This document shows positions 55,440 through 64,000 of a DNA stretch of 64,000 nt, one piece after another. The notes below the pieces were generated by a model. The model made no database searches, was not told the DNA's origin, and saw only the letters and a program-made list of their open reading frames with translations. The translations under genes were made by a program, and so were the position numbers. The DNA comes from an uncultured Hyphomonas sp. (GTDB lineage Bacteria; Pseudomonadota; Alphaproteobacteria; Caulobacterales; Hyphomonadaceae). Where the stretch lies: assembly GCF_963678195.1 (NCBI RefSeq), contig NZ_OY782759.1, forward strand, positions 2,604,001 to 2,668,000, given 5' to 3'. Numbering within the stretch: position 1 is the first letter of the stretch; each line of letters begins with the position of its first letter.

Positions 55440-57320
55440 ATGCTGACCATCACCAACCTCGATTTTCAGGTCGAAGCACGGCCCCTGTTCGAATCTGCCT
55501 CGGCGCAGATCTCGGCCGGCTGGAAAGTTGGCCTTGTCGGCCGCAACGGCACCGGCAAGTCCACCCTGCTGCGCCTGATCCGCGAGGATGTGGAACACCC
55601 GACCAATGACGCCGCGATCCGGCTGAACACCGGCGCCCGGCTCGGCTGGGTCGCGCAGGAAGTCGCGCCGACGGACGAGACCGTCCTCGATGTCGTCCTC
55701 GCCGCCGACAAAGAGCGCCACGCCCTGATGCAGGAAGCCGAGACCGCGACCGATCCGAACCGGATCGGCGAGATCCATGAACGCCTGGTCGACATCGACG
55801 CCTGGTCGGCAGAGGCGCGCGCCGCCGAAGTGCTGCATGGGCTCGGCTTTTCAGACGAAGACCTCTCCCGCGCCACAAAGGAATTTTCCGGCGGCTGGCG
55901 CATGCGCGCGGCCATCGCTGGCGTCCTCTTCTCGCAGCCGGACTTCCTGCTGCTGGACGAGCCGACCAATTATCTGGACCTTGAAGGCGCCGCCTGGCTC
56001 GAAACCTATATCCGGAAATATCCGTATACGGTCCTGATCGTCAGCCACGACCGCGAAATGCTGAACCGCTGTGTGACGCACACAATGGCGCTGGAGCACA
56101 AGAAGCTCTCGATCACGCCGGGTGGTTATGACGACTGGCTGAAACTGCGCGCGGCCAAGCTCGCCCAGCTGGAATCCCAGCAGGCGAAACAGGCCAAGGA
56201 ACGCGCCCACCTGCAGAGCTTTGTCGACCGGTTCCGCGCCAAAGCCTCCAAGGCCCGGCAGGCGCAATCCCGCATCAAGATGCTGGAGAAGATGCAGGAC
56301 ATCTCCATCCCCGTCGCCGACCGCACGACGCCGTTCCACTTTCCGCCGCCGGCCGACAAGCTGGCCCCGCCCATGCTGGAACTGAAGGACGCCGATCTCG
56401 GCTATGGCGAAGACGCGCGTATCCTGTCGAAGGTGAATTTGCGCCTCGACCCGGACGACCGCATCGCCATTGTCGGTGCCAACGGACAGGGCAAGACGAC
56501 TCTGGTGAAATCCATTGCCGAACGCCTGCCCCTGATGGCAGGCAAGCGCGTCACGCCGAAAGCCGTGCGCATCGGCTATTTCTCGCAGGATCAGCTGGAC
56601 GAGCTGTCCGAAGGCGACAGCGTGCTGGACCATGTCCGCCGCCTGCTGCCACCCGACACGCCGCCGGCGAAAGTCCGCGCCGCCGCGGCGGCCATGGGTT
56701 TCTCGGCGGAGAAGGTGGAAACCAAGGTCGAGAAACTCTCGGGCGGTGAGAAGGTTCGCCTCCTGCTGGGCCTCATGTCCCACAGCGCACCGCACATCCT
56801 GATCCTCGACGAACCGACCTCGCACCTCGACATCGACAGCCGCGAGGCACTGATCTACGCGCTGAACGACTTCCCCGGCGCCGTCCTGCTGATCACCCAC
56901 GACGTCTATCTCGCCGAAGCAACGGCGGACCGGCTATGGCTGGTCAAAGATGGCCGCGCCACGATGTATGACGGGGACCTCGAAGACTATCGCGCCCTCG
57001 TCATGAAAGCCGACCGCGCCGAAGGGAAAGCCGCGAAAGCGAAAGAGGCAAAGCCGAAACAGGCCGCGCCAAAGCCCGCCGCCTCTCCGGAAGACAAGAA
57101 ACGCCTCTCCGCCCTCAAGAAGCGCGCCCGAGACGCCGAAGAGCGCATGGAAAAGGCCAACGCCGCCATCGCAAAGATCGACGCGAAACTGGCCGAAGCC
57201 ACGCCGCCGCCGGACGAGCTGGAAAAGCTGCTGAAAACCCGCGCCGCCCAAGCCGAAACGGCCGAGGAAGCCGAGATGGAATGGCTCGAAGCGGCAGAAG
57301 CGTTGGAAGCAGAAGCCTAG
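55440..57320 (+). CDS. ABC-F family ATPase
   Basis: A 626-residue ABC-F protein with two ATPase domains and no membrane part. Domain 1: GRNGTGKST, signature FSGGWRMRAAIA and LLLDEPTNYLD. Domain 2: GANGQGKTT, LSGGEKVRLLLG and LILDEPTSHLD. A linker (about 245-310) is rich in charged helices and the C-terminus (about 520-626) is a Lys/Ala/Glu coiled coil like Uup or YheS. Such proteins act on ribosomes. The start lacks a good ribosome site; the array of structured RNAs just upstream may matter for its expression. Confidence 0.88.
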   Translation: MLTITNLDFQVEARPLFESASAQISAGWKVGLVGRNGTGKSTLLRLIREDVEHPTNDAAIRLNTGARLGWVAQEVAPTDETVLDVVLAADKERHALMQEAETATDPNRIGEIHERLVDIDAWSAEARAAEVLHGLGFSDEDLSRATKEFSGGWRMRAAIAGVLFSQPDFLLLDEPTNYLDLEGAAWLETYIRKYPYTVLIVSHDREMLNRCVTHTMALEHKKLSITPGGYDDWLKLRAAKLAQLESQQAKQAKERAHLQSFVDRFRAKASKARQAQSRIKMLEKMQDISIPVADRTTPFHFPPPADKLAPPMLELKDADLGYGEDARILSKVNLRLDPDDRIAIVGANGQGKTTLVKSIAERLPLMAGKRVTPKAVRIGYFSQDQLDELSEGDSVLDHVRRLLPPDTPPAKVRAAAAAMGFSAEKVETKVEKLSGGEKVRLLLGLMSHSAPHILILDEPTSHLDIDSREALIYALNDFPGAVLLITHDVYLAEATADRLWLVKDGRATMYDGDLEDYRALVMKADRAEGKAAKAKEAKPKQAAPKPAASPEDKKRLSALKKRARDAEERMEKANAAIAKIDAKLAEATPPPDELEKLLKTRAAQAETAEEAEMEWLEAAEALEAEA

Positions 57321-57352
57321 GCCCTCACCTCCCACGCAGCAGAGCTGCGCGG

Positions 57353-57988
57353 TTAAGCCCGGTTCGCCAGCATCCGGTCGCAGAATGCCTGGTGCGACGC
57401 GCGGATTTCCTCCAGCGCGTGGTGGATGATCTGCCGGTCCGGATCGAACATCAGCTCCAGCGTCATGCCGCGCAGCGACAGGATCAGCATGCGCGCATGC
57501 ACCACCAGCGCTTCGACATCGTTTACACCGGCTTCAACGCCCCGGCGCCGGGTCTCCCGGTCGAGTTCGATCTCGATCTCTTTCGTGACCCGGCCCAGCA
57601 TGGCGGCAAGGTCTGTGTCCCAGCGGGCCGCCAGCAGAACTTCCGTCACCGCGACAGACCGGGGCAGGCTCTGAGTCTCCCAATAGATATCGCAAAGGCG
57701 GCGCAGGCGCTCGACCGGATCGGAAATCCGCGCGAACCGCGCGCTCGTATCGGCCATCATGGTACGCATGGCGGCTTCGATCGTGGCAGTCATCAGGTCC
57801 AGCCGCGTCGGGAACTGGTTCAGCACCGAGCCGCGGCTGATGCCCGCTTTCGACATGACCGCTTCGATGGAGGTGCCGGCATAGCCGCGTTCATTGAGGC
57901 AATCGATGCAGGCGTCGATCAGTTGCCTGCGGGTTTCCTCTCCGCGGCGAGTGCGCCGGCGGCCTGAACGCTCTTTTGTTTCGGTCAT
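57353..57988 (-). CDS. TetR-family transcriptional regulator
   Basis: A 211-residue repressor. The N-terminal helix-turn-helix is at about 17-63 (LIDACIDCLNERGYAGTSIEAVMSKAGISRGSVLNQFPTR in parts). The C-terminal domain (about 80-205) is ligand-binding and of unknown specificity. It is divergent from the cupin-SDR-ADH cluster and probably controls it. The dyad in the intergenic region is a candidate operator. Confidence 0.88.
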   Translation of the reverse strand: MTETKERSGRRRTRRGEETRRQLIDACIDCLNERGYAGTSIEAVMSKAGISRGSVLNQFPTRLDLMTATIEAAMRTMMADTSARFARISDPVERLRRLCDIYWETQSLPRSVAVTEVLLAARWDTDLAAMLGRVTKEIEIELDRETRRRGVEAGVNDVEALVVHARMLILSLRGMTLELMFDPDRQIIHHALEEIRASHQAFCDRMLANRA

Positions 57989-58065
57989 TCCGTTTGATAT
58001 TTCCTGCCCTGCCCGGCGGGGATAATGGCCAGCGGCCCGGCCGCGTCAACCACGCCGGCCATTAC

Positions 58066-58081
58066 TAGTCAGTATTGACTA
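58066..58081. promoter_or_regulatory. Dyad between tetR and cupin genes
   Basis: TAGTCA-GTAT-TGACTA (58066-58081), a perfect inverted repeat. The right arm includes TTGACT, which could be the -35 of the cupin promoter, so a repressor bound here would block it. Confidence 0.5.
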
Positions 58082-58179
58082 TTTTCCTTTTTCCACTAGC
58101 GTCACCTCTGAAGGCAGACACGGCAACAGACCGGTCGCCAGCCAGAAAGGCCCGAAAGAGGCCATCGGGAGGAAAAGAC

Positions 58180-58716
58180 ATGAGCGACGCAAGCGTCACC
58201 GAAAAACCGTCCAGCGTGGCGGGTTACCAGATTTTCCGCACCTCCGAAGCGCCCTCTCTTGACGAAACCGCGCATATGGAAGTTGCGGACATGACGCCGG
58301 ACCTCGAAGCCGGCATCGGCGCCGCGCTGGAAGCCGGTTTCGCCGAAGGCAATGTGGTCAAGACCCTCTTCTCCCAGCCGGGCTTCAGCCTCACCTATGC
58401 CTGGTTCAAGAGCGGCTTCCCGCTCCCTCTTCATACGCACAATTCCGATTGTCTCTACTATATCGTCGCAGGCAGCCTCCAACTGGGCACAGATACGCTG
58501 GGCCCAGGCGACGGTTTCTTTCTGGGTGCGGGCAAGGCCTACCGCTACACGCCCGGCCCCGACGGCGTGGAAGTGCTTGAATTCCGCACCCAGGAAGACT
58601 TCGACATCAAGTTTCTCGCGAAGACGCTGCCGGCCTGGCAGAAAATTTCGGGGGTTATCTCCGAGCGCCGCTCCGCATGGGCAGACGAGCAACCTCCCAG
58701 CTCAGTCCTGTCCTGA
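58180..58716 (+). CDS. Cupin-domain protein
   Basis: A 178-residue protein with a single cupin barrel in the C-terminal half (about 75-150): LPLHTHNSDCLYYIVAGSL (metal histidines) and LGPGDGFFLGAGKAYRYTPG. The N-terminal 60 residues are a separate extension. The strong site GGGAGGAAAAG precedes the ATG at 58180. First gene of the cluster with SDR and ADH; the substrate is unknown. Confidence 0.8.
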   Translation: MSDASVTEKPSSVAGYQIFRTSEAPSLDETAHMEVADMTPDLEAGIGAALEAGFAEGNVVKTLFSQPGFSLTYAWFKSGFPLPLHTHNSDCLYYIVAGSLQLGTDTLGPGDGFFLGAGKAYRYTPGPDGVEVLEFRTQEDFDIKFLAKTLPAWQKISGVISERRSAWADEQPPSSVLS

Positions 58717-58731
58717 CGGAGCGGCAAACGG

Positions 58732-59517
58732 ATGACAAAACGATTTCAAGGCAGGGTCGCCGTCATCACGGGTGCAGCCTCTGGCATCGGTGCGGCAACC
58801 GCAAGACTGATGGCTGGTGAAGGCGCAAAGGTCGTGCTCGCCGACATTTCCGGAGACGCGGCAAATGCCCTTGCCGCGGCGCTCGGTCCGGATGCCATGG
58901 CGGTGACCTGCGATGTCTCGAAAGAGGCAGACGTCGCCGCCCTCATCAAGGCCGCGGCGGACGCACACGGACGGATCGACATTCTCTTCAACAATGCCGG
59001 CATCGGTAGTTTCGGCAACACGGTGGAACTGCCGCCAGACCAGTGGGAACAGGTGATCGCGGTCGATCTGCACAGTGTCTATTATGCCTGCCACCATGCC
59101 ATTCCACACATGCCGCGTGGCAGCGCCATCGTGAACACAGCTTCGATTTCAGGCCTGGGTGGGGACTATCGCTTCGCGGCCTACAATGCGGCCAAGGGCG
59201 CCGTGATCAACTACACGAAGGCGCTGGCGATTGACCATGCCCGCGACGGCATCCGGGTGAACGCCCTCTGCCCCGGCCTTGTCGAGACGCCGATCACCGC
59301 CGGGATGAGCCAGATGCCCGGCCTGCCGGAAGAATGGCACAAGCGCATCCCCATGGGCCGCGGCGCCCAGCCGGAGGAGATGGCGAACGTGGTCGCCTTC
59401 CTCGCCTCAGACGATGCTTCCTACATGACGGGTTCCATCGTGGTCGCCGATGGCGGCACCACGGCGCATACAGGCCAGCCGGAAGTCGCCCTCTTCGCCG
59501 GACTGCCGGAGGCCTAG
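58732..59517 (+). CDS. Short-chain dehydrogenase/reductase
   Basis: A 261-residue classical SDR. NAD(P) motif TGAASGIGAATA, NNAGIG, the Ser in NTASISG and the catalytic YNAAKG pair (Tyr, Lys) are present. It oxidises or reduces a hydroxyl or keto group. The MDR gene begins right after its stop, so the two act together, probably under the TetR regulator. Confidence 0.92.
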   Translation: MTKRFQGRVAVITGAASGIGAATARLMAGEGAKVVLADISGDAANALAAALGPDAMAVTCDVSKEADVAALIKAAADAHGRIDILFNNAGIGSFGNTVELPPDQWEQVIAVDLHSVYYACHHAIPHMPRGSAIVNTASISGLGGDYRFAAYNAAKGAVINYTKALAIDHARDGIRVNALCPGLVETPITAGMSQMPGLPEEWHKRIPMGRGAQPEEMANVVAFLASDDASYMTGSIVVADGGTTAHTGQPEVALFAGLPEA

Positions 59518-60579
59518 ATGCGTGCACTGACCCTTCAGGGCAAAACCTTCCGTATCGCAGACCTGCCCGACCCGTCCCCCGCCGCCGGCCAGCTTCTGGT
59601 CCAGCCGCTGTTCAACGGCATCTGCGGCAGCGATCTCAGCCTGCGCAAGCAGATGGCGGAGCTGGCGGATGTCACCCCGGCCGAGGCGCAACACCAGCTG
59701 CCCATGATCGTGCCCGGCCATGAATTCTCGGCCAAAATCGTCGGCATTGCTCCGGGTACGGAGACTGCGCTAAAGGTGGGCGACCGGGTGACCGGCCTGC
59801 CCTTCACACACAGCCATGACGGCCCGGCCTGTATCGGCCTCTCGCCCTTTCACAGTGGCGGCCTCGCCACCCTGTCCTGCATCGATGCCGAACGGACTTT
59901 CCGGGTGCCGGATGGCATACCGGACGACCTCGCCGCGCTGACCGAGCCGCTCTCGGTCGGCCTGCATGCGGTGAACCTCGCGAGCCGGAACAACGGCCCG
60001 AATATGGTCATAGGCTGCGGCCCGGTCGGCCTTGCCGTGATCCTGGCGCTGAAGATCGCCGGGCGCGGGCCGGTCCTTGCCGCAGACTTCTCAGCCGAAC
60101 GCCGCGCCGTGGCCGCCAGCCTCGGGGCTGACGTCGTACTCGATCCGGCCACCGACAGTCCCTATGAACGCTGGGGCGATCTCGGCCACGAACCGGCGGT
60201 CATGTCCCCCCTGCTGGAGCGGGATTTCCGCGGCCAGCCGCCGGGCCTCAATATTTTCGAATGCACCGGTGTATCGGGCGTTCTCGGCCAGATCGTGAAA
60301 TCGGCGCCGGCACATGCCCACATCATTATTGTCGGTGTCTGCCCGCATGAAGAGACGATCACGCCGCTGGATGGAATCACGCGGGAACTGACGCTGGAGT
60401 TCAGTTTCGCCTACCGGCCGGAAGAGTTCGGCACCGCGCTGACCCTGATCGAAGCTCATGCCGACCAGGCCGCGCGCCTGATCACCAGCCGCCAGCCGCT
60501 GGCCAGCACCGAAGCCGCCTTCGACGCGCTCGCCAGAGATCCTCATGAAATCAAGATCCTGATCGATCCGCACGCCTGA
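59518..60579 (+). CDS. Zinc-type alcohol dehydrogenase (MDR)
   Basis: A 353-residue medium-chain dehydrogenase. The catalytic zinc site is suggested by NGICGSDLSL (Cys) and GHEF (His, Glu), while the four-cysteine structural zinc lobe is missing or replaced. The NAD site is VIGCGPVGLAV and the C-terminus has QPLASTEAAFDALARDP. The first codon directly follows the SDR stop. Substrate unknown. Confidence 0.85.
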   Translation: MRALTLQGKTFRIADLPDPSPAAGQLLVQPLFNGICGSDLSLRKQMAELADVTPAEAQHQLPMIVPGHEFSAKIVGIAPGTETALKVGDRVTGLPFTHSHDGPACIGLSPFHSGGLATLSCIDAERTFRVPDGIPDDLAALTEPLSVGLHAVNLASRNNGPNMVIGCGPVGLAVILALKIAGRGPVLAADFSAERRAVAASLGADVVLDPATDSPYERWGDLGHEPAVMSPLLERDFRGQPPGLNIFECTGVSGVLGQIVKSAPAHAHIIIVGVCPHEETITPLDGITRELTLEFSFAYRPEEFGTALTLIEAHADQAARLITSRQPLASTEAAFDALARDPHEIKILIDPHA

Positions 60580-60660
60580 CGCCTGGGCCTGACACAAAAG
60601 TTTCACCGAAAAAGCGCGTTTCCCACGACGGATTCCCGGCGCTCTCGCGTTTCAGAAACA

Positions 60661-60726
60661 GGACGCAACGGCGCGTCCGGCGTTTTGCCTGCCGCATTTT
60701 CCCAAATCGACCCAGCGGCAGGCAAA
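60661..60726. other. Two hairpins between convergent genes
   Basis: GGACGC/GCGTCC (60661-60666, 60673-60678) is followed by GGCGTTTT, a possible terminator on the plus strand. TTTGCCTGCCGC (60684-60695) pairs with GCGGCAGGCAAA (60715-60726), 12 pairs, loop of 19. The 197-base gap separates the MDR gene from the amidohydrolase, both ending here. Confidence 0.55.
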
Positions 60727-60776
60727 CCGCCATTCCTGGACCGCACATCCACGGCTTGGCGGAGCGTTTCCGGCCC

Positions 60777-62228
60777 CTATTCCCCGGTCAGCGCGCTGAG
60801 ATCGACGCCGTATTCGGCCATGCCGCCGAAAACATTGGCCATCGTCCGGTCTGCATCCTGCTCGGCCGCGCCCCGACGCAGGCCATCCAGCGCCGCCCGG
60901 TCCAGCCACTCGCCGCGATAGACGAGGCCAGCCGGTTCTGCCGCGCAGGCAATGTTCGCCAGCGGATCGCAGGGCAGCAGGACGAGGTCTGCCGTGCAGC
61001 CTGCCTCCACGCACCCATCCTGCCCGGCCGTGCCCAGCACAAGTGACGGTGTGTAAGTCGCTGTCCGCAGCACGTCATAGGGTGACAGGCCCGCACCGGT
61101 CAGCAGGACCAGTTCCTCGCCCAGCGACTTGCCGGGGATATTGGTGAAGATGCCTGCATCGGTGCCTGCCAGCAGCGTGACGCCCTCTTCCTGGAAGATC
61201 TTTGCCACACGGGCGTAGAAGGCCGCGTCTTCCGCGACAGGTGCCGGATCCTGTGCGGCCCAGAAGTCGAAATTGCCGCCCTCGGTCTGCTGCTCCACCG
61301 CATTCAGAAGCTCCGTGTCCGGACGTGTCGTCGCCGCGCCCTCCGTCTCGGCCACCAGCAGCAGGTTCCGGTGCGCCAACAGGGTCGCCGTCACCGGCAC
61401 GCCTTCGGCGGCGATCTTGCGGGCAAGCTCACGCGCTGCCGCTTCATCGTGGCGATTGCGCAGGCCGTGCCAGACGACGGATTCAATGTGCTCAATCGTT
61501 TCGAAATGGTCGGCCAGAACCTCTTCGAAGCTGATATTGAAGGGCTTGTCCTGCGGCATGCCCTCCTCGCGCACACCTTCCGGCGTGTGACCGGAGACGG
61601 GCATGCCCCGCGCCGCGGCTTCCTCGATGATCGCCTCATAGGCCGGGCGGGTGAGGTTGGAATAGACCTTGATCCGGTCAAACCCCGCCTCGGCCTGCCA
61701 TGCGACAGCGGCGCGCGCTTCGTCTGCCGTTTCAACCATCTGGTGGTTGATCTGGGCATTCGGGCCGGGGCTGTTGAGAATCGGCCCGGTCGTGATGAGG
61801 TGCGGCCCCATCACCTCGCCCGCCTCGATCCGCTTCACCAGCGGCAGGTGGAAGGAAAGGCCGGACATGTTGCGCACCCGCGTCACGCCCCAGGAGAGAT
61901 AAGCGCCCAGCTCCGCCTCATCCCAGATATGGACGTGCATGTCGGTGAGGCCCGGCACCATCGTGCGCCCGGCGCCATCCACAGTTTCCGGCGCGGAGAG
62001 GCCTTCAGCCGTGTCGCGCACGGCGAGAATTTTCCCATCCTTCACCAGCACGAAAGCGTGCTCACGGACCGCAGGCGTCTCGCCTTCAAAGCCAATCGTC
62101 CGCACATCGCGGATCAGCAGGTCACCGCTGAGCGGTTCCGCTGCGGGGTCGGTCGCACAAGCAACCAGTGATGCAAGCGTGGCAACGGCCAGTGCCGCAC
62201 TGGTCATTTTCAGCATGTGTTTCATCAT
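60777..62228 (-). CDS. Amidohydrolase lipoprotein
   Basis: A 483-residue protein. The signal peptide ends at the lipobox LVAC. The amidohydrolase metal site has LTDMHVHIWDE (HxH), a Lys in DRIKVYSNL, SGHTPEG and the His in ETIEHIESVVWHG, and the Asp of LLAGTDAGI. It resembles imidazolonepropionase-like or prolidase-like secreted hydrolases. The substrate is unknown. Weak ribosome site before the doubled ATG at 62228. Confidence 0.85.
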   Translation of the reverse strand: MMKHMLKMTSAALAVATLASLVACATDPAAEPLSGDLLIRDVRTIGFEGETPAVREHAFVLVKDGKILAVRDTAEGLSAPETVDGAGRTMVPGLTDMHVHIWDEAELGAYLSWGVTRVRNMSGLSFHLPLVKRIEAGEVMGPHLITTGPILNSPGPNAQINHQMVETADEARAAVAWQAEAGFDRIKVYSNLTRPAYEAIIEEAAARGMPVSGHTPEGVREEGMPQDKPFNISFEEVLADHFETIEHIESVVWHGLRNRHDEAAARELARKIAAEGVPVTATLLAHRNLLLVAETEGAATTRPDTELLNAVEQQTEGGNFDFWAAQDPAPVAEDAAFYARVAKIFQEEGVTLLAGTDAGIFTNIPGKSLGEELVLLTGAGLSPYDVLRTATYTPSLVLGTAGQDGCVEAGCTADLVLLPCDPLANIACAAEPAGLVYRGEWLDRAALDGLRRGAAEQDADRTMANVFGGMAEYGVDLSALTGE

Positions 62229-62248
62229 GTGAACTGCGTTACGCCAGC

Positions 62249-64000
62249 CTAATCATAGAAGCAAAGCTCTTTCCCGTTGCCCTGATCATAGCAGCGCGGT
62301 TCATAGGATGGCGGACGGTAGGCTGGCGGTTTTCGTTTGGTCAGCTCCACCTGCCGCGCATAAGCATCGGAGGCTTTTTGTTCCTGTGCGCGCTGGGCGT
62401 CAAAGGTATTTTGCGCCCACGGCATGACCAGGTTGCATTCCGAACTATTGTTCCCGAAACGGCTGCAGATGTCATAGGCATCGCTGGAGCGCGGCAGGCC
62501 CTTCCAGCGCCGCCAATAGGTGCTGAGATACGTTCCGCCCAGCGTGCGTGCGGCGGTGTAGAAGTCCCCCCCATAGGGCACATCGGTGCCGCTCATGGCC
62601 AGGATCGCATCGGCGCTGGCCTTCAGTGTCGCGCGGGATTCCGCCTCATACCGGGCCTGCAGCACGTCCCATGGCGTCTCCAGGTATTCGCGATAGGCCT
62701 TGTTGTTTTCCCACCATTCGCGGGCTGTCGCCAGGATCAGAGGACGCTCCATGGCCATGGGATTGTCCGGGTGCGTTGCTTTCCGGTCCCGAGCCTCATA
62801 GGCCGCCCACAGTTCTTCCGGGCCGATGTCCATGCCGACATCATACCAGTCGGTCACGCCCGCGGAGCGGTTCATCGGATCCTTGAAATAGCGCGCCGCG
62901 ATCCGCAGCGGCGGCTCCGGCACATCGCGGCGGTCCGCGCCTGCGAACAGGCCGTAATACTCGTCCTCGTCCATCGTGCCGATCCAGATATCGGCGAAAG
63001 GCGGATAGTTCTTGCGGCCGAGAATATAGTCCATGACGCTTGCCGGCAGCAGCTCCTGAGGCTTGCCGCGCATCAGGTCGCCGTCTACCGCGCCGCCGAT
63101 CAGGCGATACCAGCGCCCATCCGCTGCCTCGTACACGATCAGCCAGCCGCGCACTCCGTCAATCTCGGGCAGGAACAGCGGCACCATGCCGATTATGTTG
63201 GGATGATCGAACGGCGTCACCGCGCCATCCTCATGACGCATCGGCAGGTAGATGCTCTCACCTGACAATATCCCGTGCCCGGACGTCATCGCCGCCACCT
63301 TCTGCACGGGCACCTGCTTGTAGTCACTACGATTGTTGCGGCTCCAATCGTCCGCCAGCGCATAGCCCACGGGCAGCGTCTCGAAATACGGGCCGACTGC
63401 TTCCATCTCCAGCGTCAGCGCATTGACGACCACGGACAGGCCCGTGCCGTCCTCGCCTTTCACCGGAAAGGCAATCTTGCCATTGCCATAGTAGTAGAAA
63501 TCGTAATCCCCGCTGCCCTCGTTCACGACGCCGGTGATGCGGTGCACCTCTTTTCCCATATTATCCATCACGACCAGCGTCTTGCCTCGTTCATCCGTCG
63601 CCGTCTTGTCATGGAACATCAGCGTGAAAGGGGTTTCAGGCGTGCGGCCATAAATGAAGTAGAATTCGTAGTGCTTGAACGGCAGCTTGAAGAGGCGCGG
63701 TTTCTCCGGGTCGAGGGTCACAAAATAATATCGGTAGTCCAGCGCCATCACGAGGGCCACCTTGTCACTGATGGGCAGTACCTGGATGTATTCCGCCGGC
63801 AACAGGATCGTGCCGTCTTCGGCCGCCAGGCCCTGCAGCACGACCTGTTTGGAAATCCAGCTATAGCTGTTGCCCTTGCTCTGGCCGCCATAATCCTGCG
63901 CGTACCTTGTGAAGTCCTCACGCGGAAGATTGTACCTGTCCAGGATCACGCCCATCTGCTCGCCGTCCAATTGCGAGACCGACCACAGCCGGACCGGCAT
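62249..64000 (-). CDS. Partial large protein of unknown function
   Basis: At least 583 residues; the reading frame continues beyond the window, so the ATG at the edge is probably internal. The sequence is rich in Tyr, Trp, Asp and Gly, with repeated strands typical of beta-propeller or WG-repeat-like proteins (for example WYRLIGGAVDGD, GGTYLSTYWRRWKG). The C-terminal part is basic and proline-rich with a final Cys pair. No family is recognised. Cotranscribed with nothing obvious here; a 20-base gap separates its stop from the amidohydrolase start. Confidence 0.5.
   Translation of the reverse strand: MPVRLWSVSQLDGEQMGVILDRYNLPREDFTRYAQDYGGQSKGNSYSWISKQVVLQGLAAEDGTILLPAEYIQVLPISDKVALVMALDYRYYFVTLDPEKPRLFKLPFKHYEFYFIYGRTPETPFTLMFHDKTATDERGKTLVVMDNMGKEVHRITGVVNEGSGDYDFYYYGNGKIAFPVKGEDGTGLSVVVNALTLEMEAVGPYFETLPVGYALADDWSRNNRSDYKQVPVQKVAAMTSGHGILSGESIYLPMRHEDGAVTPFDHPNIIGMVPLFLPEIDGVRGWLIVYEAADGRWYRLIGGAVDGDLMRGKPQELLPASVMDYILGRKNYPPFADIWIGTMDEDEYYGLFAGADRRDVPEPPLRIAARYFKDPMNRSAGVTDWYDVGMDIGPEELWAAYEARDRKATHPDNPMAMERPLILATAREWWENNKAYREYLETPWDVLQARYEAESRATLKASADAILAMSGTDVPYGGDFYTAARTLGGTYLSTYWRRWKGLPRSSDAYDICSRFGNNSSECNLVMPWAQNTFDAQRAQEQKASDAYARQVELTKRKPPAYRPPSYEPRCYDQGNGKELCFYD

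Overview
The window is GC-rich chromosomal DNA of an alphaproteobacterium. Gene order and families (chvI/chvG two-component pair, DUF374-waaA-lpxK-lpxL lipid A operon, DcaP-like porin with acs, class II DAHP synthase, CoA-based degradation operons) fit a marine Hyphomonadaceae/Caulobacterales-type oligotroph; that placement is inference. There is one tRNA (Val, anticodon CAC). I see no rRNA, CRISPR array, transposase or phage gene. About 57 protein genes cover most of the 64 kb; both end genes run off the window.

Layout: 1-4.9 kb holds a secreted caspase-like/OmpA-like protein and chvI and chvG, separated by a membrane protein and a cyclophilin. 4.9-15.1 kb is an acetate-use locus: acs and a porin on one side, then the divergent LuxR-type regulator (CrbR-like), the SSF-domain sensor kinase (CrbS-like), a two-subunit sodium/solute symporter and a small membrane protein. 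15.3-28.9 kb is mostly housekeeping: rplY-pth, two oxidoreductases, HU, MATE pump, aroG, gor-rpiA-glmU and gph. A solitary TIR-ParA fusion gene sits between aroG and gor.

29.2-38.3 kb has a 503-base non-coding stretch with a strong double operator-like palindrome, tRNA-Val, four ATGA-coupled lipid A genes, a GAF-EAL protein, an M20 peptidase lipoprotein and an RsuA-family pseudouridine synthase. 38.3-51.5 kb contains two acyl-CoA/xenobiotic-type operons (P450, enoyl-CoA hydratases, DUF2855, CoA-transferase; and APH-like kinase, MFS, hot-dog, DUF4262, hydratase) around a DEAD-box helicase, an OmpA-like lipoprotein and an amidohydrolase.

51.5-64 kb holds an L,D-transpeptidase-like protein, a coupled DUF6090 paralogue cluster with a 28-codon remnant, an 820-base non-coding region, an ABC-F ATPase, a TetR/cupin/SDR/ADH cluster, an amidohydrolase lipoprotein and a partial unknown gene. 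The non-coding region carries four tandem copies of a two-hairpin structured RNA whose stems covary and whose loops are C-rich. It resembles the CcsR/Cuckoo type of anti-Shine-Dalgarno small RNA arrays of alphaproteobacteria and is the most striking non-coding signal in the window; the TIR-ParA fusion is the most unusual protein.
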